Notes under the pieces: generated by a model
The model's input: the letters and a program-made list of their open reading frames with translations, nothing else
Databases searched by the model: none
Told to the model about the DNA's origin: nothing
From: Flavisphingomonas formosensis
GTDB taxonomy: Bacteria > Pseudomonadota > Alphaproteobacteria > Sphingomonadales > Sphingomonadaceae
Reading direction: 5' to 3'
Assembly: GCF_009755815.1 (NCBI RefSeq)
Contig: NZ_WRPK01000015.1
Location: forward strand, 1-64,000
Length of the DNA stretch: 64,000 nucleotides
Shown here: positions 26,814-35,632 of the stretch, piece by piece
How the letters are laid out: the number at the start of each line of letters is the position of its first letter
Numbering within the stretch: the first letter of the stretch is position 1
Program-made: the position numbers and the translations under genes

Positions 26814-28974
26814 GGCCGCGACCGGCCTGCCGCGGCGTGCGGTGCTTTACGGCGGAGCCGCGCTCACCGCCGGCCTGCTGATCGGCATCGAGCTGCCCTG
26901 GGGCGCCGCCCGCGCGGACGAGGCGGTACCGGCCGGAAAACGCTTCAACGCCTTCATCCATATCGCGCCCGACGATCGAGTGACCTTCACATTGCCCGCG
27001 GTGGAGATGGGCCAGGGCGTCTATACCTCGCAGGCCCAGTGCATCGCCGAGGAGCTCGACGTCGCGCTCGACGCGGTGATCGCCGCTCACGCCCCACCCG
27101 ATCAGGCCAATTACGGCAGCCCGGTGTTCGTCGTCCAAGCGACCGGCGGCTCGACCACGACGATGGCCTGGAGCGGGCCGCTGCGGAAAGCCGGCGCGAC
27201 CGCCCGCGCGATGCTGGTTGCAGCCGCCGCCGCGAGATGGCGGGTCGATGCCGGCAGCCTCACCACCGAAAGCGGCGTGATCGCCCATGGGCCGAGCGGG
27301 CGGTCGATTCGGTATGGCGAGGTGGCCGATGCCGCCTCCCGGCTTTCCCCGCCCACCGAGATCAAGCTCAAGGAGCCCGCGCAGTTCCGCCTGATCGGCA
27401 AGCCGATGCATCGCATCGACACGCCGGACAAGGCGGCCGGCAAGACGGTCTATGGCATCGACAGGATGTTGCCGGGGATGAAATTCGCCACGCTGATGGC
27501 CTCGCCGGTACTCGGCGGCAAGGTCGGCTCGGTCGACCAGTCGAAGGCGCTCGCCGTTCCGGGCGTCGCGCAGGTGGTGGTGCTCGACGATCTCGTCGCG
27601 GTGGTCGCGGGCAACACCTGGACGGCGATGCAGGGGCTGAACGCGCTCGCGATCGAATGGGCGCCCGGCACCAATGCCGGCCTCGATCAGGCACAGCTCT
27701 GGACGAATCTCGAAAAGGCGTCGCTTGGGCCGGGCGTGGTCGCCAAGCGGCAGGGCGATGCTCCGGCCAAGCTCAGGGACGGCGACGTGTTCGAGGAGAG
27801 CTACGAACTGCCCTATCTCGCCCATGCGCCGATGGAGATGACCAACTGCACCGTCCACGTGCATGACGGCGGCTGCGAGGTGTGGACGGGCACGCAGGTA
27901 CCCGGCTTTGCCCAGACCGGCGCCGCGAAGGCGCTGGGCATCGCCCCCGAAAAGGTGACGATCAACAACCATATGATCGGCGGCGGCTTCGGCCGCCGGC
28001 TCGAGGTCGACGGCGTCATCAAGGCGGTGCGCATCGCGGCCCATGTCGACGGGCCGGTGAAGGTGACCTGGTCGCGCGAGGAGGATATCCGCCAGCAACT
28101 CTATCGCCCACTCTATCATGAGCGGCTGAAGGCACGCGTGGAGAATGGCCGGATCATCGCCTGGCACCATCGCGTCACCGGCGGCTCGGTCATGGCGCAT
28201 TGGCTGCCGCCGGCGTTCAAGGACGGGATCGACAGCGATGCGGTCGATGGCGCAACCGAAGTCCCTTATGCGGTCGGCGACAGGCTGGTCGAATATATCC
28301 GTCATGAAAGCGCCGTTCCCGTCGCCTTCTGGCGTGGCGTAGGGCCGAACGGCAGCATCTTCGCGATGGAATGCTTCCTGGACCTGATCGCGAGCAAGAC
28401 GGGCGTCGATCCCCTCGCCTTCCGGCGCGGCATGCTGGACGGGACCCCCCGCGCGCTCGGCGTGCTGAACCTCGCGGCGGACAAAGCGGGCTGGGGAACG
28501 GCAGCGCCGCCTTCCCCCTTCGGCACGCGGCGCGGACGCGGAATCGCGCTGATGAACGCCTTCGGCAGTTTCCTTGCCGCGGTTGCCGATGTCGCGGTGA
28601 GCGACGCGGGCGACGTGCGCGTCACCCGCCTGGTGATCGCGGCCGACGTCGGCAAGGTCGTCAATCCCGACATCCTGGAAGCTCAAATCCAGGGAGGGGC
28701 CGTATTCGGGCTGTCGGCCGTCCTGTTCGGCAAGATCAGCTTTGCCGGCGGCCAGGTCGAGCAGGGCAATTTCAACGACTATCGCATCCTCCGCATCGAC
28801 GAGATGCCGGCGATCGAGGTGCATGTCGTGCCGAGCACGGCGGATTTCGGTGGGATCGGCGAGCCAGGCACGGTCGTCACGCAGCCGGCCATCGCCAATG
28901 CCGTGTTCGCGGCTACCGGCGTGCAGCTCACGCGCATGCCGATCGATCGCGCGCTGATCGCGAAGGGGGCCTGA
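26797..28974 (+). CDS. Molybdenum-cofactor large subunit, isoquinoline 1-oxidoreductase-like
   Basis: The 725-residue protein starts at the ATG at 26797 inside the end of the small-subunit gene. A Tat-type signal ([20 protein letters not shown]) indicates export. The IorB-like domains include [34 protein letters not shown] and, near the C-terminus, [19 protein letters not shown] with the expected catalytic Glu. It would hydroxylate an N-heterocycle or oxidise an aldehyde in the periplasm using water. The following cytochrome c gene provides the electron route in place of an FAD subunit. The substrate is unknown. Confidence 0.92.
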   Translation: MPPAPEAATGLPRRAVLYGGAALTAGLLIGIELPWGAARADEAVPAGKRFNAFIHIAPDDRVTFTLPAVEMGQGVYTSQAQCIAEELDVALDAVIAAHAPPDQANYGSPVFVVQATGGSTTTMAWSGPLRKAGATARAMLVAAAAARWRVDAGSLTTESGVIAHGPSGRSIRYGEVADAASRLSPPTEIKLKEPAQFRLIGKPMHRIDTPDKAAGKTVYGIDRMLPGMKFATLMASPVLGGKVGSVDQSKALAVPGVAQVVVLDDLVAVVAGNTWTAMQGLNALAIEWAPGTNAGLDQAQLWTNLEKASLGPGVVAKRQGDAPAKLRDGDVFEESYELPYLAHAPMEMTNCTVHVHDGGCEVWTGTQVPGFAQTGAAKALGIAPEKVTINNHMIGGGFGRRLEVDGVIKAVRIAAHVDGPVKVTWSREEDIRQQLYRPLYHERLKARVENGRIIAWHHRVTGGSVMAHWLPPAFKDGIDSDAVDGATEVPYAVGDRLVEYIRHESAVPVAFWRGVGPNGSIFAMECFLDLIASKTGVDPLAFRRGMLDGTPRALGVLNLAADKAGWGTAAPPSPFGTRRGRGIALMNAFGSFLAAVADVAVSDAGDVRVTRLVIAADVGKVVNPDILEAQIQGGAVFGLSAVLFGKISFAGGQVEQGNFNDYRILRIDEMPAIEVHVVPSTADFGGIGEPGTVVTQPAIANAVFAATGVQLTRMPIDRALIAKGA

Positions 28975-28977
28975 CCG

Positions 28978-30306
28978 ATGCGGATTCGCCGCGTTCTCGT
29001 CCTTATCGCCGGCGCCATCGTCGTCGCCGTGGCCGCTATCGTCGGCTGGATGGTCTTTCAGCCCGGCCCTTATGCCTTCGCGAAAGGAAGTCCGGTCGAC
29101 CTCGCCGCCTATAAGGGGCGGCCGCCGACCGGTGTCCCGCCGGAACTCGCCCATGCCGATGCGGCGACGCGCGGCGAATATCTGATCCGCATGGCCGATT
29201 GCGAGGCATGCCATACCGCCAAGGGCGGATCGCGTTTTGCCGGCGGACGGCCGTTCGTGCTGCCGTTCGGCACCATCTACACGCCGAACCTCACCCCCGA
29301 TCCCGATACCGGCATCGGCAAGTGGAGCGACGCCCAGTTCCTGAACGCCGTGCACAAAGGCATCGCGCCGGACGGCTCGCATTATTATCCAGCCTTCCCC
29401 TACGCCTCCTACACCATGCTGACCGATGCCGACGTGCTGGCGATCAAGGCCTATCTCTTCTCGCTGAAGCCGGTCCACCAGGCGAACAGGCCCAACACGT
29501 TCGGTTTCCCGGTCAACCAGCGCTGGCTGATGGCGATCTGGGCGCGGCTGTTCAATCCGGACCACCGCTTCCGCCCGGTGGAAGGACAGAGCGAGGCATG
29601 GAATCGTGGCGCCTATCTGGTGGAGGCCGCCGGCCATTGCGGCGAGTGCCACACGCCGCGCAATCTGCTGCAGGCGCTCGACCAGCGCCGCAAGTTCGCA
29701 GGCGGGGTCGCAGAGGGCTGGAATGCCTATAATATCAGCACCGACAGGAACGATGGCATCGGCGATTGGCCGCCGGACGACCTCGCCGTCTATCTTGCGG
29801 CCGGGCACGCCAAAGGGCGCGGCGTCGCCTCCGGCCCGATGGGCGAGGCGGTCGCGCTGAGCCTGGCACATCTGACGAAATCGGATATCGCCGCGATCGT
29901 CACCTATCTGCGCAGCGTGCCGGCCATGGCGAGCGGTCTGCCGAAGGCAGCCGGCCCGGCACCGGCGACGCCGAAGCTGGCAAACATCGACAATCCGGTC
30001 GGCAAGCGCCTGTTCGAGGGCAATTGCGTCGGCTGCCACGCTTGGACCGGCGCCGGAGCGGCCGCCGACCACGCCCGATTGACGGGCCTGCGCTCGGTGA
30101 ACGATCCGAGCGCCGCCAATGTGGTGCAGATCATCCTCAACGGCCGTGGCAAGCCGGGCACGCCGAAGCCTTACATGCCGAGTTTCGCCCGATCCTATTC
30201 CGACGCCGAGATCGCGGCCGTGGCCAATTACATCACCGCACGTTTCGGCAGCACCCCGTCCAAGGTCACGCCGGCCGACGTTGCCGCCTTCCGCAAGGAA
30301 AACTGA
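28978..30306 (+). CDS. Membrane-anchored triheme cytochrome c
   Basis: The 442-residue protein has an N-terminal anchor (VLVLIAGAIVVAVAAIVGWM) and three haem c sites: CEACH (about residue 75), CGECH (about 222) and CVGCH (about 347). It has the layout of the cytochrome subunit of alcohol/aldehyde dehydrogenase complexes. Starting 3 nt after the molybdenum subunit, it most likely carries electrons from that enzyme to ubiquinone or a terminal oxidase. Confidence 0.92.
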   Translation: MRIRRVLVLIAGAIVVAVAAIVGWMVFQPGPYAFAKGSPVDLAAYKGRPPTGVPPELAHADAATRGEYLIRMADCEACHTAKGGSRFAGGRPFVLPFGTIYTPNLTPDPDTGIGKWSDAQFLNAVHKGIAPDGSHYYPAFPYASYTMLTDADVLAIKAYLFSLKPVHQANRPNTFGFPVNQRWLMAIWARLFNPDHRFRPVEGQSEAWNRGAYLVEAAGHCGECHTPRNLLQALDQRRKFAGGVAEGWNAYNISTDRNDGIGDWPPDDLAVYLAAGHAKGRGVASGPMGEAVALSLAHLTKSDIAAIVTYLRSVPAMASGLPKAAGPAPATPKLANIDNPVGKRLFEGNCVGCHAWTGAGAAADHARLTGLRSVNDPSAANVVQIILNGRGKPGTPKPYMPSFARSYSDAEIAAVANYITARFGSTPSKVTPADVAAFRKEN

Positions 30307-30505
30307 AGCAAAGCGCGGGCCCGAGGACGACGGGCCGGGACGCGGCGATCGATCGGGCCAGGGCGCAGGGCACACCGGCTCCCCCACCCGACGCTCGGCC
30401 CGATCCAGCGGGACCCTGCGAAGCGCCCGCCTCCCTCGCGCGGCTTTCCACTTCGTCTTCGATCCCGGCAAGGACCCGCCAGGCGGGTGAGGCAAAGACG
30501 CCTTG

Positions 30506-30542
30506 CCCTTTTGAGCGTTTTTCGCACATATGGGCTTTATCG
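30506..30542 (+). promoter_or_regulatory. 37-nt promoter/operator element, copy 2
   Basis: CCCTTTTG at 30506, CGTTTTTCGCACATATGGGC at 30516-30535 and CTTTATCG at 30535-30542 match copy 1 at 24205. It lies 36 nt before the ATG of the SnoaL-like gene, in the same orientation, so it is at promoter position there. Confidence 0.5.
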
Positions 30543-30578
30543 AGCCATCCATTCCCATCAAATGCCCGAAGGAAAATC

Positions 30579-31064
30579 ATGGATCCGCTGCAACGGCTCA
30601 TCGCGATCGAGGAGATCAAGGCATTGAAGGCGCGCTATTTCCGGTGCGTCGACAGCAAGGACTGGACCGGCCTCGAGGCCGTGTTCGCCCCGGACATCGT
30701 GTTCGACCGCACCTATAGCAGCAGCGTCCGCAATCCCGGGACAAGCGCATGGAACCCACCCCTGCCCAGTCCGGCCCGACTCGTCCGTGGCCGCGAGGCG
30801 GTGATGCAGATGGTGCGCGCCGCGGTCGAGACGCTGCGCACCGTCCACCACGGCCACATGCCCGAGATCGAGCTGGTCGACGAGACGCACGCCACCGGTA
30901 TCTGGGCGATGGCCGACGAACTGCGCGCACCGGACGGCACGCTCATCCTCGCCGGACGCGGCCATTATCACGACCGCTACGAACGCCTTCCGCACGGCTG
31001 GGCGATCGTCCGCTCGGGCATCGTCCGGCTCGAGCTACTGCGCACCCCGGCGGGAGAGGCCTGA
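30579..31064 (+). CDS. SnoaL-like / NTF2-fold protein
   Basis: The 161-residue protein has the NTF2-like cone fold pattern EEIKALKARYFRCVDSKDW and LEAVFAPDIVFDRTY, then WAMADELRAPDGTLILAGRG and HYHDRYERLPHGWAIVRSGI. Members of this family are polyketide cyclases, dehydratases or ketosteroid-isomerase-like enzymes. The YERLPHGWAI region is typical of the dehydratase-like subgroup found in catabolic clusters. It is coupled to the SDR gene by a 1-nt overlap (TGATG). The substrate is unknown. Confidence 0.85.
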   Translation: MDPLQRLIAIEEIKALKARYFRCVDSKDWTGLEAVFAPDIVFDRTYSSSVRNPGTSAWNPPLPSPARLVRGREAVMQMVRAAVETLRTVHHGHMPEIELVDETHATGIWAMADELRAPDGTLILAGRGHYHDRYERLPHGWAIVRSGIVRLELLRTPAGEA

Positions 31065-31846
31065 TGGATATCGGAGTGAAGGGCCGACGCGCGATCGTGT
31101 GCGGCGCCAGCCGTGGCATCAGCCGTGCCGCGGCGAACCGGCTGGCAGCCGAGGGCGCGTTCGTCACGCTCATCGCCCGCACTGCGGATGCCCTTGCAGA
31201 GGCCGCGGCCGAGATCCACGCCGCCACGGGCGTGCCCACCGATTTCATCGCGACCGACCTAACCACGCCCGAGGGCCGCGCCGAGCTGATCGCGCGCAAG
31301 CCGGACGCGGATATCCTCGTCACCAATGCCGGCGTGCCGCAGCGCACGATCCGCTATCAGGATCTCACCCGCGAGGAATGGATCCGTTGGTTCGACGCAC
31401 ATTTCTTTTCCGCGATCGAACTCATCCACGCCTATGTGCCGGGGATGTGCGAGCGGCGCTTCGGCCGCATCGTCAACATCTCCGCCAATTTCATCAAATT
31501 CCCTCAGATCGGCGTCGCCCCCTCCCATTCGGCCCGCCTCGCGCTGGCCGGTGCGATCGCCGCGCTGGTGCGTGAGGTTGCGCCCTATAACGTCTCGATC
31601 AACAGCATCCTGCCCGGGCTGATCGACACCGAGGCGCTGCGCGCTGCGCTCGACGAGCGGGCGCGGGCGCGCGGTGTTCCCTATGAGATGGTGGAAGCCG
31701 AAGTCCGCAAGCGCACCGCCGCAGGGCGACTCGCCGACCCGACCGAGGCCGGCGATCTGATCGCAATGCTCGCCTCCGCCCAGATGGGCTATGTGACCGG
31801 GCAGAACATCGTCAACGACGGCGGTGCCTATGAGGGGCTGTTCTAA
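31064..31846 (+). CDS. SDR-family protein with non-canonical active site
   Basis: The 260-residue Rossmann protein has the SDR cofactor motif CGASRGIS and TNAG, and the end MGYVTGQNIVNDGGAYEGLF. Where YxxxK is expected, the sequence is APSHSARLALAG, so both Tyr and Lys are replaced (His and Arg at about those sites). The Ser is in NISANFIKFPQ. A subgroup of FabG-like SDRs is known to have SNxxR here, so the protein belongs to that group or beyond it. It is in an operon with the SnoaL protein and convergent with the thiolase. Confidence 0.85.
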   Translation: MDIGVKGRRAIVCGASRGISRAAANRLAAEGAFVTLIARTADALAEAAAEIHAATGVPTDFIATDLTTPEGRAELIARKPDADILVTNAGVPQRTIRYQDLTREEWIRWFDAHFFSAIELIHAYVPGMCERRFGRIVNISANFIKFPQIGVAPSHSARLALAGAIAALVREVAPYNVSINSILPGLIDTEALRAALDERARARGVPYEMVEAEVRKRTAAGRLADPTEAGDLIAMLASAQMGYVTGQNIVNDGGAYEGLF

Positions 31847-31856
31847 CCCCTCACCC

Positions 31857-33083
31857 TCAGATCCGCTCGATGATCGTCGCGGGGGCGAGACCGCCCGCGG
31901 CGCACATCGTCACCATGCCGACGTTGAGGTCACGCCGCTCCATCTCGTCGAGCAGCGTACCCATCAGTACCGCGCCGGTCGCACCGATCGGGTGGCCGAG
32001 CGCCATCGCGCCGCCGTTCGCGTTCACCTTGGCGGGATCGATACCGAGATCGCGCATGAACTTGAGCGGCACCACGGCAAAAGCCTCATTGATCTCGAAC
32101 AGATCAATGTCGCCGATCGTCATGCCGGCCTGGGCGAGCGCCTTCTTCGCGGCCGGCACCGAACCGTTGAGCATCAGGGTCGGATCGTCGCCGACCGTCA
32201 CCAGCGCACGGACCCGGGCACGCGGCTTGAGCCCATGAGCCCGCGCATAATCAGGCGAAGCGAGCAGCAGCGCTGCGGCCCCGTCGACCACACCCGAGCT
32301 GGTCGCCGCGGTGTGCATGTAACGTATTTCGGTATCCGGATAGGCTTGGCGCAGCAGCGAGCCATAGCTGTTGCCCTCCGCATCGATCGCGCGATCGTAG
32401 AAAGCGGGAAAGGCGGGATTCAGCGCAGCCAGGCCTTCGGCCGTCGTTTGCGGGCGCGGATATTGCTCGCGATCGAGCAGCACGGCGCCATCCTCGTCCC
32501 GCACCGCGATCAGGCTGCGATCGAATCGGCCTTCGCGGATCGCGGCATCGGCACGGCGCTGGCTTTCGAGCGCCAGCCCATCGAGCGCCTCGCGCTCGAA
32601 CCCCTCCAGCGTCGCGATCATATCGGCGCACAGGCCCTGATGCGGTTGCGGGACGCGCTTGCGCAGCGCGAGATTGCCCGAATCCATCATGAACTCGCGC
32701 GCGAGCGTACGTGTATGCGACATCTGCTCGACGCCGCCGGCGACGACCAGTTGCTGTGCGCCGGACATCAGGCCCATCGCAGCGAGATTCACCGCCGTCA
32801 GCCCCGATCCGCAGAAGCGGTCGAGCGAAAAGCCCGGAATCGTCGACGGCAGACCCGCATCGAGCACCGCCATCCGGGCGAGGTTCAGCCCCTGCCTTCC
32901 CTGCTGCGTGTTCACGCCCGCGATCACGTCGTCAATATCCGCCGAATCGGCGCCGGTCCGGTCGACCAGCGCGGCGAGCAAGATGGAAAAAAGACGTTGG
33001 GGATGAACCGAGGCGAGCGCACCGCTCTCCTTGCCCAGGCCGCGCGGCGTCCGCACCGCATCGACGATCCATGCTTCGCTCAT
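31857..33083 (-). CDS. Thiolase (acetyl-CoA acyltransferase)
   Basis: The 408-residue degradative-type thiolase has acyl-accepting Cys91 in SLDRFCGSGLTAVNLAAMG, GGVEQMSHT, the catalytic His in GGAMALGHPIGATGA and the second Cys in TMCAAGGLAP. It cleaves 3-ketoacyl-CoA with CoA. AAGGAGG lies upstream; the ATG at 33083 is chosen, but the adjacent GTG at 33086 is also well spaced. It diverges from the TonB receptor, with the motif-containing region between them. Confidence 0.94.
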   Translation of the reverse strand: MSEAWIVDAVRTPRGLGKESGALASVHPQRLFSILLAALVDRTGADSADIDDVIAGVNTQQGRQGLNLARMAVLDAGLPSTIPGFSLDRFCGSGLTAVNLAAMGLMSGAQQLVVAGGVEQMSHTRTLAREFMMDSGNLALRKRVPQPHQGLCADMIATLEGFEREALDGLALESQRRADAAIREGRFDRSLIAVRDEDGAVLLDREQYPRPQTTAEGLAALNPAFPAFYDRAIDAEGNSYGSLLRQAYPDTEIRYMHTAATSSGVVDGAAALLLASPDYARAHGLKPRARVRALVTVGDDPTLMLNGSVPAAKKALAQAGMTIGDIDLFEINEAFAVVPLKFMRDLGIDPAKVNANGGAMALGHPIGATGAVLMGTLLDEMERRDLNVGMVTMCAAGGLAPATIIERI

Positions 33084-33291
33084 CACCGGAGCACCTCCTT
33101 AATGGGTCGATTATCGCTCTTTAGTTCTATATTTGCCGCGTGATACGCTGGCTGGCAGGCGAGTCAAGCGGCGTTCCGAGGACTTCGACAGGGGGAAAAC
33201 GCCCATATTGCTTGATTGCAACAGGTCATCAACGGAACGCAGGACGCGATTGACACTGTCCGAGACCCGGCATATGGCTCCGTCCGTACAA

Positions 33292-33315
33292 CGAACGTAT
33301 GAGCGATTATCGCTC
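33292..33315 (+). promoter_or_regulatory. Operator-like palindrome before the TonB receptor
   Basis: CGAACGTATGAGCGATT (33292-33308) matches the site at 50.3 kb at 14 of 17 positions. It runs into GAGCGATTATCGCTC (33301-33315), a near-perfect inverted repeat. GATTATCGCTC recurs at 33110-33120, upstream of the divergent thiolase. The pair brackets the 254-nt region between thiolase and TonB receptor. Confidence 0.5.
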
Positions 33316-33340
33316 ATAACGAGAGGAAAGGGGAGGCCCC

Positions 33341-35551
33341 ATGTCGTCTCATTCGATCATTCTTCGTCGCCGTATCCGTCTGACAGCGCAGACCGGCGCC
33401 GGCCTGATCGCCATCGCCCTCGCCACGGCCGCCCACGCGCAGACCGAGCAGGCCGCGCCGGCCACGCAGGAGGATTCCTCGGCGGCCGCGACACCGTCGC
33501 AGGAAATCGTCGTCACCGCCCAGAAGCGCTCCGAGAAGCTGCAGGACGTTCCGATCTCGATCACGGCCGTGACCGGGCCACAGCTCGGCAAAGTCGGCAT
33601 CACGCAGGTCACTCAGCTGCAGCAATCCGTGCCGGCACTGCGGCTCAACTATTCCGGCAATACCATCCAGCCCTCGATCCGCGGTATCGGCAGCTCGGTG
33701 GCGGGCCCTGGCCTCTATTCGAATATTCCAGTCTATGTGGACGGATATTATATTTCGAGCCCGACCTCGTCCGACATCGGGCTCATCGACGTCCAGAGCG
33801 TCAGCGTGCTCAAGGGTCCGCAAGGTACCTTGTTCGGCCGCAACGCGACCGGCGGCGCGATCCAGATCACAACCCGGACGCCACAGCAGCAGACCGAGAT
33901 CGAGGCCAGGATCAGCTATGAATCCTACAACCACTCGACGGCATCGGCCTATCTGACGGGCGGCATCACCCCGACGCTGGCAGCCAGCATCGCGGCCTCC
34001 TACGAACATGGCGACGGTTATCTGAAGAACATCGTCACCGGCGACGACAATGTCGGCGAGTTTCGCAAATGGTCAGTCCGACCCAAGATCCTGTGGACGC
34101 CGAGCGACAATCTGAGCTTCACGCTCGCTTATGCGCACACCTATTCGAGCGACCCGCTGCTCAATAGCACCAACGTGCGCGTCGATTCCAACGGCAGCCC
34201 GATGACGGCGGGAAACGTGATTCCGGGCAATATCATCGCGACCAAGCCTTACGAAATCTCTGCCGGCGCGCAGAATTCCAACAAGATCAAGACCGATTCG
34301 ATCACTCTCACCAGCGCGCTCAAGATGGATTGGGCCGACCTGACCTCCTATACGGGCTATCGCAAGGACCGCGTCTCGCAGGCGCTGGAATATGACGCCA
34401 CGCCGGCAGCGATCGACGCCGCCGCCTGGACAATTCCGGACAAGAGCTTCACCCAGGAGCTCAATCTCACGTCGAAGCCGGGTGGCCGTCTGTCCTGGGT
34501 GGTCGGTCTCTTCTATTATTGGGCGAGCGACGTCTATAATTACAGCCTGGCGACGACTGCCGAAGGCCCTCCCTACACGCCGCTGTTCACATCCAAGAAC
34601 ACGACGCGGTCCTATGCCGCCTATGCCGACGTGACCTATGAGGTGCTCGACAAGCTCTTCCTCACCGCCGGCGGCCGCTACAGCAAGGACGATATCAAGC
34701 TGGGCTTCACGCTGCTGGGCAGCGACTGGCAATCCGGCAGCACGTCGTTCAACAATTTCTCGCCGCGCGCCGTCATCCGCTACCAGCTCACGCCGCGTTC
34801 GAACGTCTATGCCTCCTACACCAAGGGCTACAAGTCGGGTGCGTTGCCGGGTTCCGCCTTCTCGTTCACGCCGGTGAAGCCCGAGAAGATCGACGCCTAT
34901 GAGGTCGGATACAAGATCGCGAACAGCAAGCTGCGCTTCAATGTCGCCGGCTATTATTACAACTACAAGAACATCCAAGTCGCATCCTTCTTCGACAAGG
35001 GCGTCAGCGTTGTCCGCAACGCGGCATCGGCGCACATCTACGGCGTCGATGGCGACCTCTCCTACGCCGTGACGCCGGACTTCCACATCAATCTGAGCGG
35101 CGCCTATACCCATGCGAACTACAACAAGTTCGAGAATGCGATCGGCTACGAGCAGGATCTGGCGCCCGGCAGCGCTACCTATTCCCTGTTCGAGCCCATC
35201 AACGTCGATGCGAGCGGTTATCCCGTCTTGCAGACACCGCGTTTCGCCGGCTCGATCGGTGCAGACTATGGCTTCGGTCTCGCCGACGGGCGCATGGTCC
35301 TCAACGCCAACCTCTTCTATACGAGCCGCTTCTATTTCGATCAGGCAAAGCAGCTGCCCCAAAAGGGTTATGCCCTGCTGAACCTGCGCGCGACATGGAC
35401 CGATCCGTCGGGTCACCTCGATCTGTCCGTCTATGCGACCAACGTGACCGACAAGGCATATCGGATCGCCAATTTCACCGACACGTTCGCCAGTCGCCAG
35501 GTATGGGGCGAGCCGCGGTCGATCGGCGGCTCGCTTACCTTCCACTACTGA
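33341..35551 (+). CDS. TonB-dependent outer membrane receptor
   Basis: The 736-residue protein has a signal peptide (to AHA, about residue 33). A TonB-box-like EIVVTAQKR (about residue 54) is followed by the plug domain (LQDVPISITAVTG, GGAIQITTRTP). The 22-strand barrel ends GGSLTFHY. It would import the cluster's substrate across the outer membrane. It lies directly upstream of a P450 gene and downstream of the palindromic site, which suggests substrate-dependent expression. Such receptors are hallmark uptake systems of sphingomonad degraders. Confidence 0.94.
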   Translation: MSSHSIILRRRIRLTAQTGAGLIAIALATAAHAQTEQAAPATQEDSSAAATPSQEIVVTAQKRSEKLQDVPISITAVTGPQLGKVGITQVTQLQQSVPALRLNYSGNTIQPSIRGIGSSVAGPGLYSNIPVYVDGYYISSPTSSDIGLIDVQSVSVLKGPQGTLFGRNATGGAIQITTRTPQQQTEIEARISYESYNHSTASAYLTGGITPTLAASIAASYEHGDGYLKNIVTGDDNVGEFRKWSVRPKILWTPSDNLSFTLAYAHTYSSDPLLNSTNVRVDSNGSPMTAGNVIPGNIIATKPYEISAGAQNSNKIKTDSITLTSALKMDWADLTSYTGYRKDRVSQALEYDATPAAIDAAAWTIPDKSFTQELNLTSKPGGRLSWVVGLFYYWASDVYNYSLATTAEGPPYTPLFTSKNTTRSYAAYADVTYEVLDKLFLTAGGRYSKDDIKLGFTLLGSDWQSGSTSFNNFSPRAVIRYQLTPRSNVYASYTKGYKSGALPGSAFSFTPVKPEKIDAYEVGYKIANSKLRFNVAGYYYNYKNIQVASFFDKGVSVVRNAASAHIYGVDGDLSYAVTPDFHINLSGAYTHANYNKFENAIGYEQDLAPGSATYSLFEPINVDASGYPVLQTPRFAGSIGADYGFGLADGRMVLNANLFYTSRFYFDQAKQLPQKGYALLNLRATWTDPSGHLDLSVYATNVTDKAYRIANFTDTFASRQVWGEPRSIGGSLTFHY

Positions 35552-35586
35552 GTGGCATGTCGGCCGCTCGCATGTGAATGGGCAAA

Positions 35587-35614
35587 GGGGGTGTCGTCGC
35601 AAGACGGCACCCCC
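35587..35614 (+). terminator. Hairpin between TonB receptor and P450
   Basis: GGGGGTGTCGTC (35587-35598) and GACGGCACCCCC (35603-35614) form a 12-bp stem with one G-T pair and a GCAA tetraloop. No T-run follows, and the P450 ribosome-binding site comes 9 nt later. It may be a partial terminator or an mRNA-stabilising structure that sets the receptor-to-P450 ratio. Confidence 0.6.
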
Positions 35615-35632
35615 CGTCAATTGGAGGCGCAT

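Noticed and set aside
26791-30561. A 1256-codon open frame on the minus strand opposite the molybdenum hydroxylase and cytochrome genes.
   Set aside because: The plus-strand genes have clear domains, cofactor motifs and tight junctions. The antisense frame is Arg/Asp/His-rich without any recognisable motif, as expected from high-GC shadow frames.
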